A stretch of 64,000 nucleotides of DNA from Oscillospiraceae bacterium (GTDB taxonomy: Bacteria > Bacillota > Clostridia > Oscillospirales > Oscillospiraceae), in assembly GCA_017540565.1 (NCBI GenBank), contig JAFYAU010000030.1, forward strand, positions 22,848-86,847, written 5' to 3'. Shown one piece after another: positions 48,770 through 56,951 of the stretch (positions are counted from its first letter, which is position 1; each line of letters begins with the position of its first letter). Made by a program: the position numbers and the translations under genes. The notes under the pieces are model-generated. The model was given only the letters and a program-made list of their open reading frames with translations. It ran no database searches and was not told the DNA's origin.

Positions 48770-48954
48770 GTATCTGGAAGCATATGATTGTGCTGCCGAT
48801 TATATTCTTTCTGCTGACAATGATCGGAAATCGAGATTCACAGCATGTTGTCCTGTGCGGGTGCGAAACCATTTGCAGAGGAGAAGAAGGATATTCAATC
48901 GGGGAGGGCCATCACAAATAGTGCAGATGTACCTGCGTGACATTAGAAGAGACG
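48770..48954. other. 185-bp region before the AbiE genes, no gene seen
   Basis: The region lies between the terminator and the end of the toxin gene. Composition moves from G+C-rich to A+T-rich. No start with a ribosome binding site, repeat or RNA motif was recognised. Confidence 0.5.
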
Positions 48955-50025
48955 CTACCGTTCCAGATTCTTCTTTCGTGCTGGTGTGTTCGGTGTATCA
49001 AGCGATGAGTGTTCCATGTGAAGCTGGTTCATTATCCCTGGGTCTCCCGTTATCTCGGATGAATGATCCGTGATAAGAGTTATATCACCGCATTTCCACA
49101 GAGCCATCGGATGCTTTGAAATACGATTTAGAATACCCTCGTCTGAGAACAGCAGTTCCGGCCGGTATTTTTTCTCCCGAAAGGCTTGCAGGAAGCCTCT
49201 TTCGGCCTCTGTCAGAGAAAGTAGTTTCTTCAAATAATCAACGCATTGTTCCTGAGCGGTTTTTACATCAAAATAAACGCCATTTTTCAATACCGGGAGC
49301 AAATCGCTCTTAATCTTGTTTTGCCGAAGCGCAAGAATAGAATCGAAGGAGAAGCCGTCCGGCGCTCTTTCCGACCCGATGGCACTATAGAAGACGATAC
49401 ATTTCCGCAGCATTTCCTGTTCTCTGTCATCAAACAGAGAGTAATCAAGCATATTACTGATGTCGTACAAATCACGAGGGGCGGCCCGGTTAATCAGCGC
49501 AACGATTTTTGAGGCGAATATCTCCACTGGGTCCACACTCAGCACTGTCAGTTGACAATCAAGCCAGGGAAGTATGACTGCCCTTCTTTGGACATCCAGG
49601 ATATGACACCGAAGCATATAATTTATCTCAATTTTCAAATTGTCCTTCATGTTCCCGGCATTCTGATACTCAAATACAAAGGAATCTAATGCATGGTAAT
49701 GCTTAGACTTTTGGCTGAGGAAATAGCCATCACCTGCCATGTATTTTCTGATTCTGTCGGTAACTGTGTTGCGTCGTTCAAGCATCGCACCCCGAGAAAG
49801 ATCCTCCGCAAAGTCCAGATCTATATCCACGGACAAACGGGGCAGATCAAAGATCGTCAGGTTAATTGCTGTACCGCCTTTTAGCGCAAGACAGCTTCTC
49901 AGCGTTTCGTCTTGCTCCAGAAATCCAAGAATGTCAGTGAGGCGGTGTACTTTTTCAAGAGTATCCCGGACAAAGCCCAGATCCTTTGCCTGCCGGCCAA
50001 GAGTCATGCGATCATACGGTGTCAA
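48955..50025 (-). CDS. abiEii: AbiEii/AbiGii-type nucleotidyltransferase toxin
   Basis: This 356-residue protein is the toxin of an AbiE pair. It is a nucleotidyltransferase with the motifs LALKGGTAINLTIF (about 46-59) and LSVDIDLDF (about 65-73), followed by SVDPVEIFASKIVALINRAAPRDLYDISNML, which is diagnostic of AbiEii. AbiEii-type enzymes add nucleotides to tRNAs or other acceptors and stop growth during phage infection unless held by AbiEi. The 5' end overlaps the antitoxin gene by 14 bp, the usual order. The DNA is A+T-rich against the chromosome, which suggests acquisition. Confidence 0.9.
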   Translation of the reverse strand: MTPYDRMTLGRQAKDLGFVRDTLEKVHRLTDILGFLEQDETLRSCLALKGGTAINLTIFDLPRLSVDIDLDFAEDLSRGAMLERRNTVTDRIRKYMAGDGYFLSQKSKHYHALDSFVFEYQNAGNMKDNLKIEINYMLRCHILDVQRRAVILPWLDCQLTVLSVDPVEIFASKIVALINRAAPRDLYDISNMLDYSLFDDREQEMLRKCIVFYSAIGSERAPDGFSFDSILALRQNKIKSDLLPVLKNGVYFDVKTAQEQCVDYLKKLLSLTEAERGFLQAFREKKYRPELLFSDEGILNRISKHPMALWKCGDITLITDHSSEITGDPGIMNQLHMEHSSLDTPNTPARKKNLER

Positions 50026-50716
50026 ACTGCTTTACCCCCTTATCGGTTATGCTGATCAAGGACTGAGGAACATACAGATCCCAGGTCTTATTCCAGACGA
50101 GGGGAATCGAATCATCTCCGATCAGAGGACGCTTGCTGCCCGCCCTGTGACTGCGACAGGCACGAAAGAACGAATCGGAAAGCCCAAGGCCTGCGTTCAG
50201 TTGTTCCAGAATGTAGCCGCATTTCTGCCATAGGAAGCCGTTGTGCCGCGCAGTCAGGATTTCGATTAGTTTCTCCTCACTCAATGACGGGATCATCAGG
50301 ATGCACCGCAGCAGTTCCTCCAGACCGGCGATCTTTTCAAAGTCCGAAATGCAGTCCACGACCGTCTGCTCCAGCGTTGTAACACGGACGCCCTGTGTCT
50401 GCTCCGTGAGCATCTCGCCCTTCGGCGCGATCCGATGATAGAGAATGCCGTTATAGGAAAAATCGGAGAAACGGCTGGCACAGGAAACATAAACCTCATT
50501 GAACACCTGATTGGCATATCCATAGATCTCAAACGCACTGTGATTGACGATCACCGCGTCCGGGAATACGGCACACCCGATCTGATACCGGGACGAAACA
50601 GGTTGTTTTGTTTCCAGACTGATGACGGCATAGAGATCACGCCGTACGCGCTCGATATACCCCTTTTTCAGATACTCCCGCAACAGGGATCCGGCCGTAT
50701 CCCTGTTGCGGAGCAT
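50012..50716 (-). CDS. abiEi: AbiEi-type antitoxin, N-terminus disrupted by an apparent frameshift
   Basis: The ATG at 50716 gives a 234-residue protein. The part read is the usual AbiEi: a winged-helix end (REYLKKGYIERVRRDLYAV) and a C-terminal antitoxin domain. Upstream of this ATG the same frame stays open for 29 codons (GGVLTKHYDKLLELGCFSRGDIAV), which is the expected first helices of the DNA-binding domain, but it has no start codon. An ATG at 50802 opens another frame, and one added A in the AAAA run at 50790-50793 would join them (M-S-L-K-N-G-G-V-L-T). The gene is therefore broken or shortened, unless the base call is wrong. Confidence 0.8.
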   Translation of the reverse strand: MLRNRDTAGSLLREYLKKGYIERVRRDLYAVISLETKQPVSSRYQIGCAVFPDAVIVNHSAFEIYGYANQVFNEVYVSCASRFSDFSYNGILYHRIAPKGEMLTEQTQGVRVTTLEQTVVDCISDFEKIAGLEELLRCILMIPSLSEEKLIEILTARHNGFLWQKCGYILEQLNAGLGLSDSFFRACRSHRAGSKRPLIGDDSIPLVWNKTWDLYVPQSLISITDKGVKQFDTV

Positions 50717-50810
50717 AACGGCAATATCTCCGCGGGAAAAACAGCCCAGTTCAAGAAGCTTATCGTAGTGTTTCGTAAGAACACCCCCATTTTCAAACTC
50801 ATATTAACAC

Positions 50811-50836
50811 ATAATAGTCAATATTTCAACTATTAT
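50811..50836. promoter_or_regulatory. Palindrome upstream of abiE
   Basis: ATAATAGT and ACTATTAT form perfect 8-bp arms around a ten-base centre, just before the putative abiEi start. AbiEi proteins are known to bind inverted repeats at their own promoter, so this is a candidate operator. Confidence 0.5.
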
Positions 50837-50988
50837 ATGCAAATAATAATTTATAATGTTCCCGTGCGGCATGCAGGCGGGCGGATGCAGGCGTCCGGAA
50901 TAATCGTAGTTATAGAGCAGAACCTATAAACAGTCCGGAGCAGGCTCTCATAGACGGCAGAGAACGGGACAGGAACAGGACGGACGAA

Positions 50989-51014
50989 GGGCCGCCGGCA
51001 TCAGCCGGCGGCCC
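50989..51014 (-). terminator. Hairpin after the ABC exporter operon
   Basis: GGGCCGCCGGC pairs with GCCGGCGGCCC (11 bp, four-base loop) 21 bp past the stop. There is no T-run on the minus strand, so termination may be weak. Confidence 0.6.
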
Positions 51015-51034
51015 CTGTAACATATACGCGTCTG

Positions 51035-52840
51035 TCATTCCGCGGACTCTTCGATCCGCATGGCCTCGCACAGGGCAGCGTACCGGCCGGACGCGGCCAG
51101 CAGCTCCTCGTGCGTGCCCCGCTCGACGATCTTCCCGTCGTCCACGACGAGGATCAGGTCCGCCCGGCGGATGGTGGAGAGCCGGTGCGCGATGATGAAG
51201 CTCGTCCTGCCGTGCAGGGCCTTCTCGATGGCGGCCTGGATCAGCGCCTCCGTCTCGGTATCGATGCTGGAGGTGGCCTCGTCCAGGACGAAGATGGCCG
51301 GATCGGCCAGCAGGGCCCTCGCGAAGGAGACCAGCTGCTTCTCTCCGGTGGACAGGCGGTCGCCGCCCTCCCCGACGGGCTCGTCATAACCTCCGGGCAG
51401 GCGTTCGGCCACCCGGTCGGCGGAGACCATCCGCGCGGCTTCGCGCACCTGCCCGTCCGTGGCGTCCAGCCGTCCGTAGCGGATGTTGTCCGCCAGGGAT
51501 CCGGAGAACAGGTGGGGATCCTGCAGGACGTAGCCGAGGGAGGAGTGCAGCCACAGCTGGCTGCGGTCCCGGCTGTCCTTCCCGTCGATGAGCACGCGGC
51601 CCTCCGTCGGCTCGTAGAAGCGGCAGACGAGATTGACCAGCGTGGACTTGCCGGCGCCCGTCTCGCCCACGAGGGCGACGGTGGTGCCGGCGGGGACGTG
51701 CAGGCAGAAATCCTCAAGGATGTAATTCGAACTGTCGGGATAGCGGAACCAGACGTGGTCGAAGGTGACGTCGCCCCGGACGGGCTCCCAGTTCTCCGCC
51801 TTCGGCTCGAAGCTGTCGCCGTAGACGCGGACCACGTCCTCCCGGTCGGTGATGGCGCTGGGCTCGCTGAGCAGGTCGTTCACGCGCTCCATGCACACCT
51901 GGGCGGTGTTCAGGTCGGTGATGACGGAGGCGGCCTCCACGATGGGGTTGATGATGGACACGGCGTAGGTGATGAAGGCGGACAGCACACCGTAGTTCAC
52001 GGAGCCGTCCATCACCGCGCGGCCGCCCACGTGGAGCACGCCGGCAACGGCGATGTATCCGAAGAACATGACCAGCGGCATCAGCACGGCCGCGAGATGG
52101 GACCGGCGGACGCTGCGGCGGTACATCTCCCGCGTCAGGGCGGAGAAGTCCCGGCAGTTGTCCTCCTCGATGACCAGCGTCTTGCTGGTCTTGGCCCCGG
52201 TGATGCCCTCGTTGTAGGCCCCGGTGATGCGGCTGTTGATGGCGCGCACGTGCCGGTTCAGGACCAGGATCTTCCGCTGGAACAGCCAGGTGAGCACCCC
52301 GACCACGGGGATCAGGCACAGCAGAAGCAGGGCCAGCCGGCGGTCGAGGATGAACATGCTGACGAAGGCGGCCACGATGTAGCAGATATGCCACAGGAAG
52401 TTGATGATGCCCCAGGCGATCATGCCGCTGATGCGGTCGGTGTCGGACATCACGCGGGACAGCAGGTTCCCGACGGAATGGGTGCTGTAGTACGAGACGG
52501 ACAGCTCCTGCAGATGGCGGAAGCAGGCCCTCTTGAGCCTCTGCCCCAGACGCACCTCCAGCACGAGGGCGTTGCGGCAGTACACGATCACGCCGACGCC
52601 GCCGACTGCGAGCACGCCGAAGAAGGCCAGGGCGAACAGCCCGAGGCCGCGGGTCGTGCCGGGCATGACGAAGTGGTTGACCGCGTAGCTGGTGAACAGG
52701 GGATACACGGACTCGCCCACGGAGGACAGCAGCATGAACCCGACGATCAGGACCGCGGTGACCCGCAGTTCCTTCAGATAGGGGAAGATGCGCTTCCAGG
52801 CGCCCGGCCGGAAGGAGGAGTTCACGGATTCGCCGTTCAT
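51035..52840 (-). CDS. ABC exporter half-transporter with canonical Walker B
   Basis: This 601-residue protein has an exporter membrane domain of six helices (about residues 25-320) and one ATP-binding cassette: Walker A ALVGETGAGKST, Walker B FVLDEATSSID with the catalytic Glu, and H-loop IIAHRLST. Its signature reads LSTGEKQ rather than LSGGQ. It pairs with the product of the gene immediately upstream, which overlaps it by four bases (ATGA). Such heterodimers export drugs, lipids or peptides. The altered signature contributes to the non-catalytic site of the dimer. The substrate is unknown. Confidence 0.92.
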   Translation of the reverse strand: MNGESVNSSFRPGAWKRIFPYLKELRVTAVLIVGFMLLSSVGESVYPLFTSYAVNHFVMPGTTRGLGLFALAFFGVLAVGGVGVIVYCRNALVLEVRLGQRLKRACFRHLQELSVSYYSTHSVGNLLSRVMSDTDRISGMIAWGIINFLWHICYIVAAFVSMFILDRRLALLLLCLIPVVGVLTWLFQRKILVLNRHVRAINSRITGAYNEGITGAKTSKTLVIEEDNCRDFSALTREMYRRSVRRSHLAAVLMPLVMFFGYIAVAGVLHVGGRAVMDGSVNYGVLSAFITYAVSIINPIVEAASVITDLNTAQVCMERVNDLLSEPSAITDREDVVRVYGDSFEPKAENWEPVRGDVTFDHVWFRYPDSSNYILEDFCLHVPAGTTVALVGETGAGKSTLVNLVCRFYEPTEGRVLIDGKDSRDRSQLWLHSSLGYVLQDPHLFSGSLADNIRYGRLDATDGQVREAARMVSADRVAERLPGGYDEPVGEGGDRLSTGEKQLVSFARALLADPAIFVLDEATSSIDTETEALIQAAIEKALHGRTSFIIAHRLSTIRRADLILVVDDGKIVERGTHEELLAASGRYAALCEAMRIEESAE

Positions 52841-54663
52841 GACAGCACCTCCTTCTCCGTCTGTCCCGCCTGGATCTCGTAGGTCCGGCGGTAGATGCCG
52901 CCGCGCGCCATCAGCTCCCGGTGGGAGCCGATCTCGGCCACACGGCCGTCCTCGAGGACGAGGATGGTGTCGGCGTTCATCAGGGTGCTGATGCGGTGGG
53001 AGACGAGGATCACCGTGCTTGAGCCGGTGCCTTCACGCAGCGCTTCGCGGATGCGGGCGTCCGTCTGCATGTCCAGGTTGGACATGCTGTCGTCGAAGAT
53101 GACGATGGGGCTCTGCAGGATCAGGGTGCGCGCCATGGCGACGCGCTGCTTCTGCCCGCCGGAGAGGGTGACGCCGCGCTCGCCCACGACGGTGTCGTAC
53201 CCGTCGGGGAAGGACCGGATGTCCTCGTCCACGGCCGCGGTCTCCGCGGCCCGGCGGATCTTCTCCCGGTCGCCCGTGCGGGCGGCGATATCGATGTTTT
53301 CGGCGACGGTCTTGGAGAACAGGAAGGGCTCCTGCAGGATCAGGCCCACGCCGCGGCGCAGGTGGGCGTTGTTGATATCCCGGATGTCCGTGTCCCCGAT
53401 GCGGATGGAGCCTCCGTCCCCGGGCAGGTCGTACAGGCGGTTGAGCAGATAGGTCAGCGTGGATTTCCCGCTGCCCGTGCCGCCCAGGATGCCGAACACG
53501 GTGCCGGCGGGGACGGTGAAGCTCACGTCCTTCAGGACGGGGCGTCCGTCGTAGCCGAACGTCACGTGGTCGAAGGTGATGTCCCGGTCCATGGGCGGCT
53601 TCAGGTTTTTCGGGGGATCCTGCTCCGTCGGGGCCTCCAGCACGTCGCTGATGCGCTTCAGGGCCACGCCGGTGCGGCTCATCTCGGACAGCACGTGCCC
53701 GACGGACCGCACGGGGCCCCCGAGGGTCTGGGTATAGCTGATGAACACCAGCAATACGCCGAGGGTGATGCGGCCCTTCACGACGAGCAGCGCGCCGACG
53801 GCCACCACGGCCAGCAGCTGCAGCCCGGAGACGATGTCTCCCAGGCCCCAGAACACGCCCAGCGTGTAGCCCATGTCGGCCCACTTCTGCGCGTATGCGT
53901 CGTTCTTTTCGTCGAAGGTGCCCATCTCGTGGCGCTCCCTGCCGAAGGCGCGCACCACGCGCACCCCGGTGAGGTTCTCCTGCACGCGCACCATCAGTTC
54001 GCCCTCGGCCTCGTCGCACGCCATGAAGCGGCGGTAGGCCCGGCGGTAGAAGAAGACGGAGTACAGGATGATGACCGGCACGAACACGCCGCACACCGCG
54101 GCCATCACCGCGTCCAGCGTGAACATGATCACGAAGCCGGACACCAGGAGGATGGCGGTGCGCAGCAGCTGGATCAGCTGCTGCTGGATGAAGCTGCGGG
54201 TGGTCTCCACGTCGGAGGTGCAGCGCTGGATGATATCCCCGGTCAGGTTCTCCGTATGCCAGGAGAAGGGAAGATACTGCACGTGGCGGAACAGGGTGTC
54301 CCGCAGGCGCAGGATGAAGGATTCCGTCCCTTTCGCCAGGAACACCCGGGACAGATAGTTGAGCAGCCCGGAGATCAGGGCGCAGAGCGCCACGGCGCAC
54401 GCGCACAGAATGAAGTGCGCGCGCATGTTGTCCGCCCCGCGGAACGGGGCGAGGAACAGCCCGGCCAGGTACGGGACCTCCGCGTCCAGGCGCCCGATCA
54501 CGTTGTCCACCGTGAAGCCGACAACCTGCGGCAGTATGAAGTTGAAGACGATGCTGAACGCGGCGCAGACGACGGCGCCCAGGAACAGGAGCCTGGCGCC
54601 CTTCGAGAACCGCGCGAGCAGCGGAAGCGCGGCGGAGCCGCCCTGCTTTTTCTCTGCTTTCAT
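52837..54663 (-). CDS. ABC exporter half-transporter with degenerate Walker B
   Basis: This 608-residue protein has the same exporter layout: six membrane helices (about residues 20-330) and a cassette with Walker A GILGGTGSGKST, intact signature LSGGQKQRVAMA, H-loop VSHRIST and a Walker B ending VIFDDSMSN. The usual Glu after Walker B is Asp, so its own site should hydrolyse ATP poorly. This matches the degenerate half of heterodimers such as TM287/288. Its intact signature serves the catalytic site of the partner encoded next, with which it overlaps by four bases. It begins the operon, 151 bp downstream of the glycosyltransferase gene. Confidence 0.92.
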   Translation of the reverse strand: MKAEKKQGGSAALPLLARFSKGARLLFLGAVVCAAFSIVFNFILPQVVGFTVDNVIGRLDAEVPYLAGLFLAPFRGADNMRAHFILCACAVALCALISGLLNYLSRVFLAKGTESFILRLRDTLFRHVQYLPFSWHTENLTGDIIQRCTSDVETTRSFIQQQLIQLLRTAILLVSGFVIMFTLDAVMAAVCGVFVPVIILYSVFFYRRAYRRFMACDEAEGELMVRVQENLTGVRVVRAFGRERHEMGTFDEKNDAYAQKWADMGYTLGVFWGLGDIVSGLQLLAVVAVGALLVVKGRITLGVLLVFISYTQTLGGPVRSVGHVLSEMSRTGVALKRISDVLEAPTEQDPPKNLKPPMDRDITFDHVTFGYDGRPVLKDVSFTVPAGTVFGILGGTGSGKSTLTYLLNRLYDLPGDGGSIRIGDTDIRDINNAHLRRGVGLILQEPFLFSKTVAENIDIAARTGDREKIRRAAETAAVDEDIRSFPDGYDTVVGERGVTLSGGQKQRVAMARTLILQSPIVIFDDSMSNLDMQTDARIREALREGTGSSTVILVSHRISTLMNADTILVLEDGRVAEIGSHRELMARGGIYRRTYEIQAGQTEKEVLS

Positions 54664-54814
54664 GGTACCTCCCGCCGGCCTTCGCGGCCGGCCGGTCCCT
54701 GAAAATATCCGGGCGCAGCCGGAGACCGCGCCCGGAAAAGGGGACCGGAGGTGAGTATATCACGGATTGGGGGAAAAGGGAACACCCGGACCCGTCAGAC
54801 CGCAAAAAGGAAAG

Positions 54815-56080
54815 CTAGGAGATCCTGCGGACCGGCTCCGCCTCCGGGAGACGGAGCGGGGCGGGCACGGCGGCCTGCCGGCCGTTCCCGTGCCGGATCT
54901 CCTTCCACCCCCGGGTGCGCCGGACCAGGGAGGCGGCCTGCAGCGGCATCCAGGAGGCCATGAAGACCGGGAACAGCAGGATGCCGGGCAGCGCGCGCTT
55001 CACGTCCAGCTTCTCGCTCATGGCCAGGACGAGGCCGAACAGCGTCATGCCGGCAAGGCCGGCGGCGGCCGCCGGCCAGAGCGATGCCAGGGCGGCCGGC
55101 AGCGTCCCTCCGCAGACCGCGGCCGCCAGGAGCAGCAGGGCGGGCAGGAGGGAGAAGGCCTGGAGAAAGGGAAGGCACAGGAACAGCAGCACGTCCGCGG
55201 CGCGGAGCCCGCGGCCGTCCCGCACGGCCCTCAGCAGACGGGGCGCGTGCAGCTCCGCGACGCTCATGATCCCGCTGCACCAGCGCTTCCGCTGGGTCAG
55301 GGAGACCCGGAAGGAGACGGGGGATTCGTCCCTGGTGACCGCCTCGGGCACCCACCAGACCTTCTCGCCGGCCTCCGCGCAGACGGCGGCGAACTCGGCG
55401 TCCTCCGCGATGGTCCGCGTCCTCCAGCCGCCGGCGCGGACGAGCACGTCCCGGTGCACGGCGAAGCCCGTCCCGACCAGGCGGGCGGACAGGCCGAGCG
55501 CGGCGCGGGGGCGGTTGAAGAACACGTCCGTCATCCGGTGGTACAGGGCGTAGCAGCCGGCCACGGCGGAATCGTAGGGGTTCTGCGCGCGCAGCCGTCC
55601 CTTGGCCACCCGCGCGCCGGCCAGGAAGGCATCGTTCATGCGGGCCAGGAAATCCGGATCGACGAGGTTGTCCGCGTCGAACACGCAGAACGCGTCGTGC
55701 CTGCCGGCCAGCAGGCGGGCGAAGGCCTGCCGGAGGGCGTCCCCCTTGCAGCGGACCGTCCCGGCGCACCGGAGGATCTTCGCGCCCGCGGCGCGGGCGG
55801 CGGCCTCGGTGCCGTCGGTGCAGTTGTTGGGGATCACGTACACGTCGAAGAGCTCCCGCGGATAGTTCTGCTCCAGCAGCCGGCCGACGGTCCGGCCGAT
55901 GACCGCCTCCTCGTTGCGGGCGGGGAGCAGGCAGGCGAAGCGGAGAGAAGGCGCCCTGCGCGCGTACGCGGGCGGCTTTTTCGGAAAGAACAGCGCGACG
56001 ATCAGGAACCAGGCGCTGAAGAAGCGGAAGAGCAGCCCCAGGATCAGGGCCGCGGTCTGCAGGGTGGACGTCAATGTCAT
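54815..56080 (-). CDS. Membrane glycosyltransferase, family 2
   Basis: This protein of about 420 residues has an N-terminal membrane helix (TAALILGLLFRFFSAWFLIVALFF), a GT-A catalytic domain and several C-terminal helices. The catalytic domain has the family 2 series: LLPARNEEAVIG, DAFCVFDADNLVD (the DxD-type site), EDAEFAAVC with the catalytic Asp, and QRKRWCSG (Q-x-x-R-W), typical of processive cellulose- or hyaluronan-synthase-like enzymes. It probably builds a surface polysaccharide. Start choice is uncertain: AAAGGAGG is two bases before the ATG at 56080 and eight bases before an in-frame TTG at 56074. It is divergent from the two-component genes. Confidence 0.85.
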   Translation of the reverse strand: MTLTSTLQTAALILGLLFRFFSAWFLIVALFFPKKPPAYARRAPSLRFACLLPARNEEAVIGRTVGRLLEQNYPRELFDVYVIPNNCTDGTEAAARAAGAKILRCAGTVRCKGDALRQAFARLLAGRHDAFCVFDADNLVDPDFLARMNDAFLAGARVAKGRLRAQNPYDSAVAGCYALYHRMTDVFFNRPRAALGLSARLVGTGFAVHRDVLVRAGGWRTRTIAEDAEFAAVCAEAGEKVWWVPEAVTRDESPVSFRVSLTQRKRWCSGIMSVAELHAPRLLRAVRDGRGLRAADVLLFLCLPFLQAFSLLPALLLLAAAVCGGTLPAALASLWPAAAAGLAGMTLFGLVLAMSEKLDVKRALPGILLFPVFMASWMPLQAASLVRRTRGWKEIRHGNGRQAAVPAPLRLPEAEPVRRIS

Positions 56081-56120
56081 CTCCTCCTTTGAAGTCATGG
56101 CGCAAGCGTAACAGGGGAAG

Positions 56121-56225
56121 CTTAAGAGAGGGCGGCGGAGAAACTTAAGATTTTCATAAGGCGGCCGTTCTTAGGAAATTCTTAAGGAACATCCCCTGTT
56201 TCTTTTAAGCATTCGCTGATATAAT
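56121..56225. promoter_or_regulatory. CTTAAG-type direct repeats and -10 of the two-component promoter
   Basis: Repeats run CTTAAG (56121), CTTAAG (56144), CATAAG (56155), CTTAGG (56170), CTTAAG (56181) and TTTAAG (56204). Steps of 11 bp occur twice (56144/56155 and 56170/56181), the spacing of OmpR/PhoB-type direct-repeat sites. TATAAT follows at 56220-56225 with no good -35, as in activator-dependent promoters. The region also holds the divergent glycosyltransferase promoter. Confidence 0.6.
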
Positions 56226-56246
56226 CGGCCGTGAGGTGAGAGAACG

Positions 56247-56951
56247 ATGATGAACATCCTCGTGTGCGACGACGAGAAGGATATCGTGTCGGCCCTGAAG
56301 ATCTACCTGTCCGGGGAGGACTACCGGGTGTTCGAGGCGGCCGACGGGCGCGAGGCGCTGGAGACCGTGAAGAACAACGAGATACATCTTATACTGATGG
56401 ACGTGATGATGCCGAAGATGGACGGCATCGCCGCGACGGCGGCCCTCCGGGAGATTACCAACGCCCCGATCCTGATGCTGACGGCGAAGGGCGAGAGCGC
56501 GGACAAGATCCTCGGCCTGAACGTCGGGGCGGACGACTACATCACCAAGCCGTTCGATCCGGCGGAGGTCCTGGCCCGCGTGCGCTCCCACCTGCGCCGG
56601 TACACGAGGCTGGGCGCCCGCCCGGCGGAGGAGAGGAAGAACGTCTGGTCCGTGGGACCGGTCACGCTGGACGAGGAGGCCGTGTCGGTCACGGTGGACG
56701 GGGAGCCCGTCACGCTGACGCCCATCGAGTTCAACATCCTGCGGCTGCTGATCAGCCACCCCGGCCGGGTGTACTCCTCGGCGCAGATCTACGAACAGGT
56801 GTGGAACGAGAACGCCGTGGGGGCGGAGAACGCGGTGAGCGTGCACATCCGCCACCTGCGGCAGAAGATAGAGATCGACCCGTCGGATCCCCGCTACCTG
56901 AAGGTGGTCTGGGGACTCGGGTACAAGATGGAAGGGGGAACGGAGCGATGA
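56247..56951 (+). CDS. OmpR/PhoB-type response regulator
   Basis: This 234-residue protein has a receiver domain (1-120) with phospho-acceptor Asp52 in LILMDVMMPKMDG, the acidic pair in CDDEKD, Thr/Ala switch residues in MLTAKGE and Lys in ITKPFDP. A winged-helix DNA-binding domain (135-230) carries PIEFNILRLLISHPGRVYSSAQIYEQVW and VSVHIRHLRQKIE. It is phosphorylated by the kinase encoded next, whose ATG overlaps its stop (ATGA). Direct repeats in its own promoter suggest autoregulation and control of the divergent glycosyltransferase gene. A second in-frame ATG is at 56250. Confidence 0.95.
   Translation: MMNILVCDDEKDIVSALKIYLSGEDYRVFEAADGREALETVKNNEIHLILMDVMMPKMDGIAATAALREITNAPILMLTAKGESADKILGLNVGADDYITKPFDPAEVLARVRSHLRRYTRLGARPAEERKNVWSVGPVTLDEEAVSVTVDGEPVTLTPIEFNILRLLISHPGRVYSSAQIYEQVWNENAVGAENAVSVHIRHLRQKIEIDPSDPRYLKVVWGLGYKMEGGTER

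Larger units (their letters stand above)
50717..51034. other. Region between the AbiE pair and the ABC exporter operon
   Basis: The left part (50717-50802) is the displaced AbiEi N-terminus. 50803-50870 is A+T-rich promoter-like DNA with a palindrome. 50880-50985 is G+C-rich without a recognisable gene. A hairpin at 50989-51014 ends the ABC operon. Confidence 0.5.

Noticed and set aside
48770..48954. A plus-strand frame running from the L,D-transpeptidase end into the AbiE region.
   Set aside because: It crosses a terminator, has no ribosome binding site and shows no domain.
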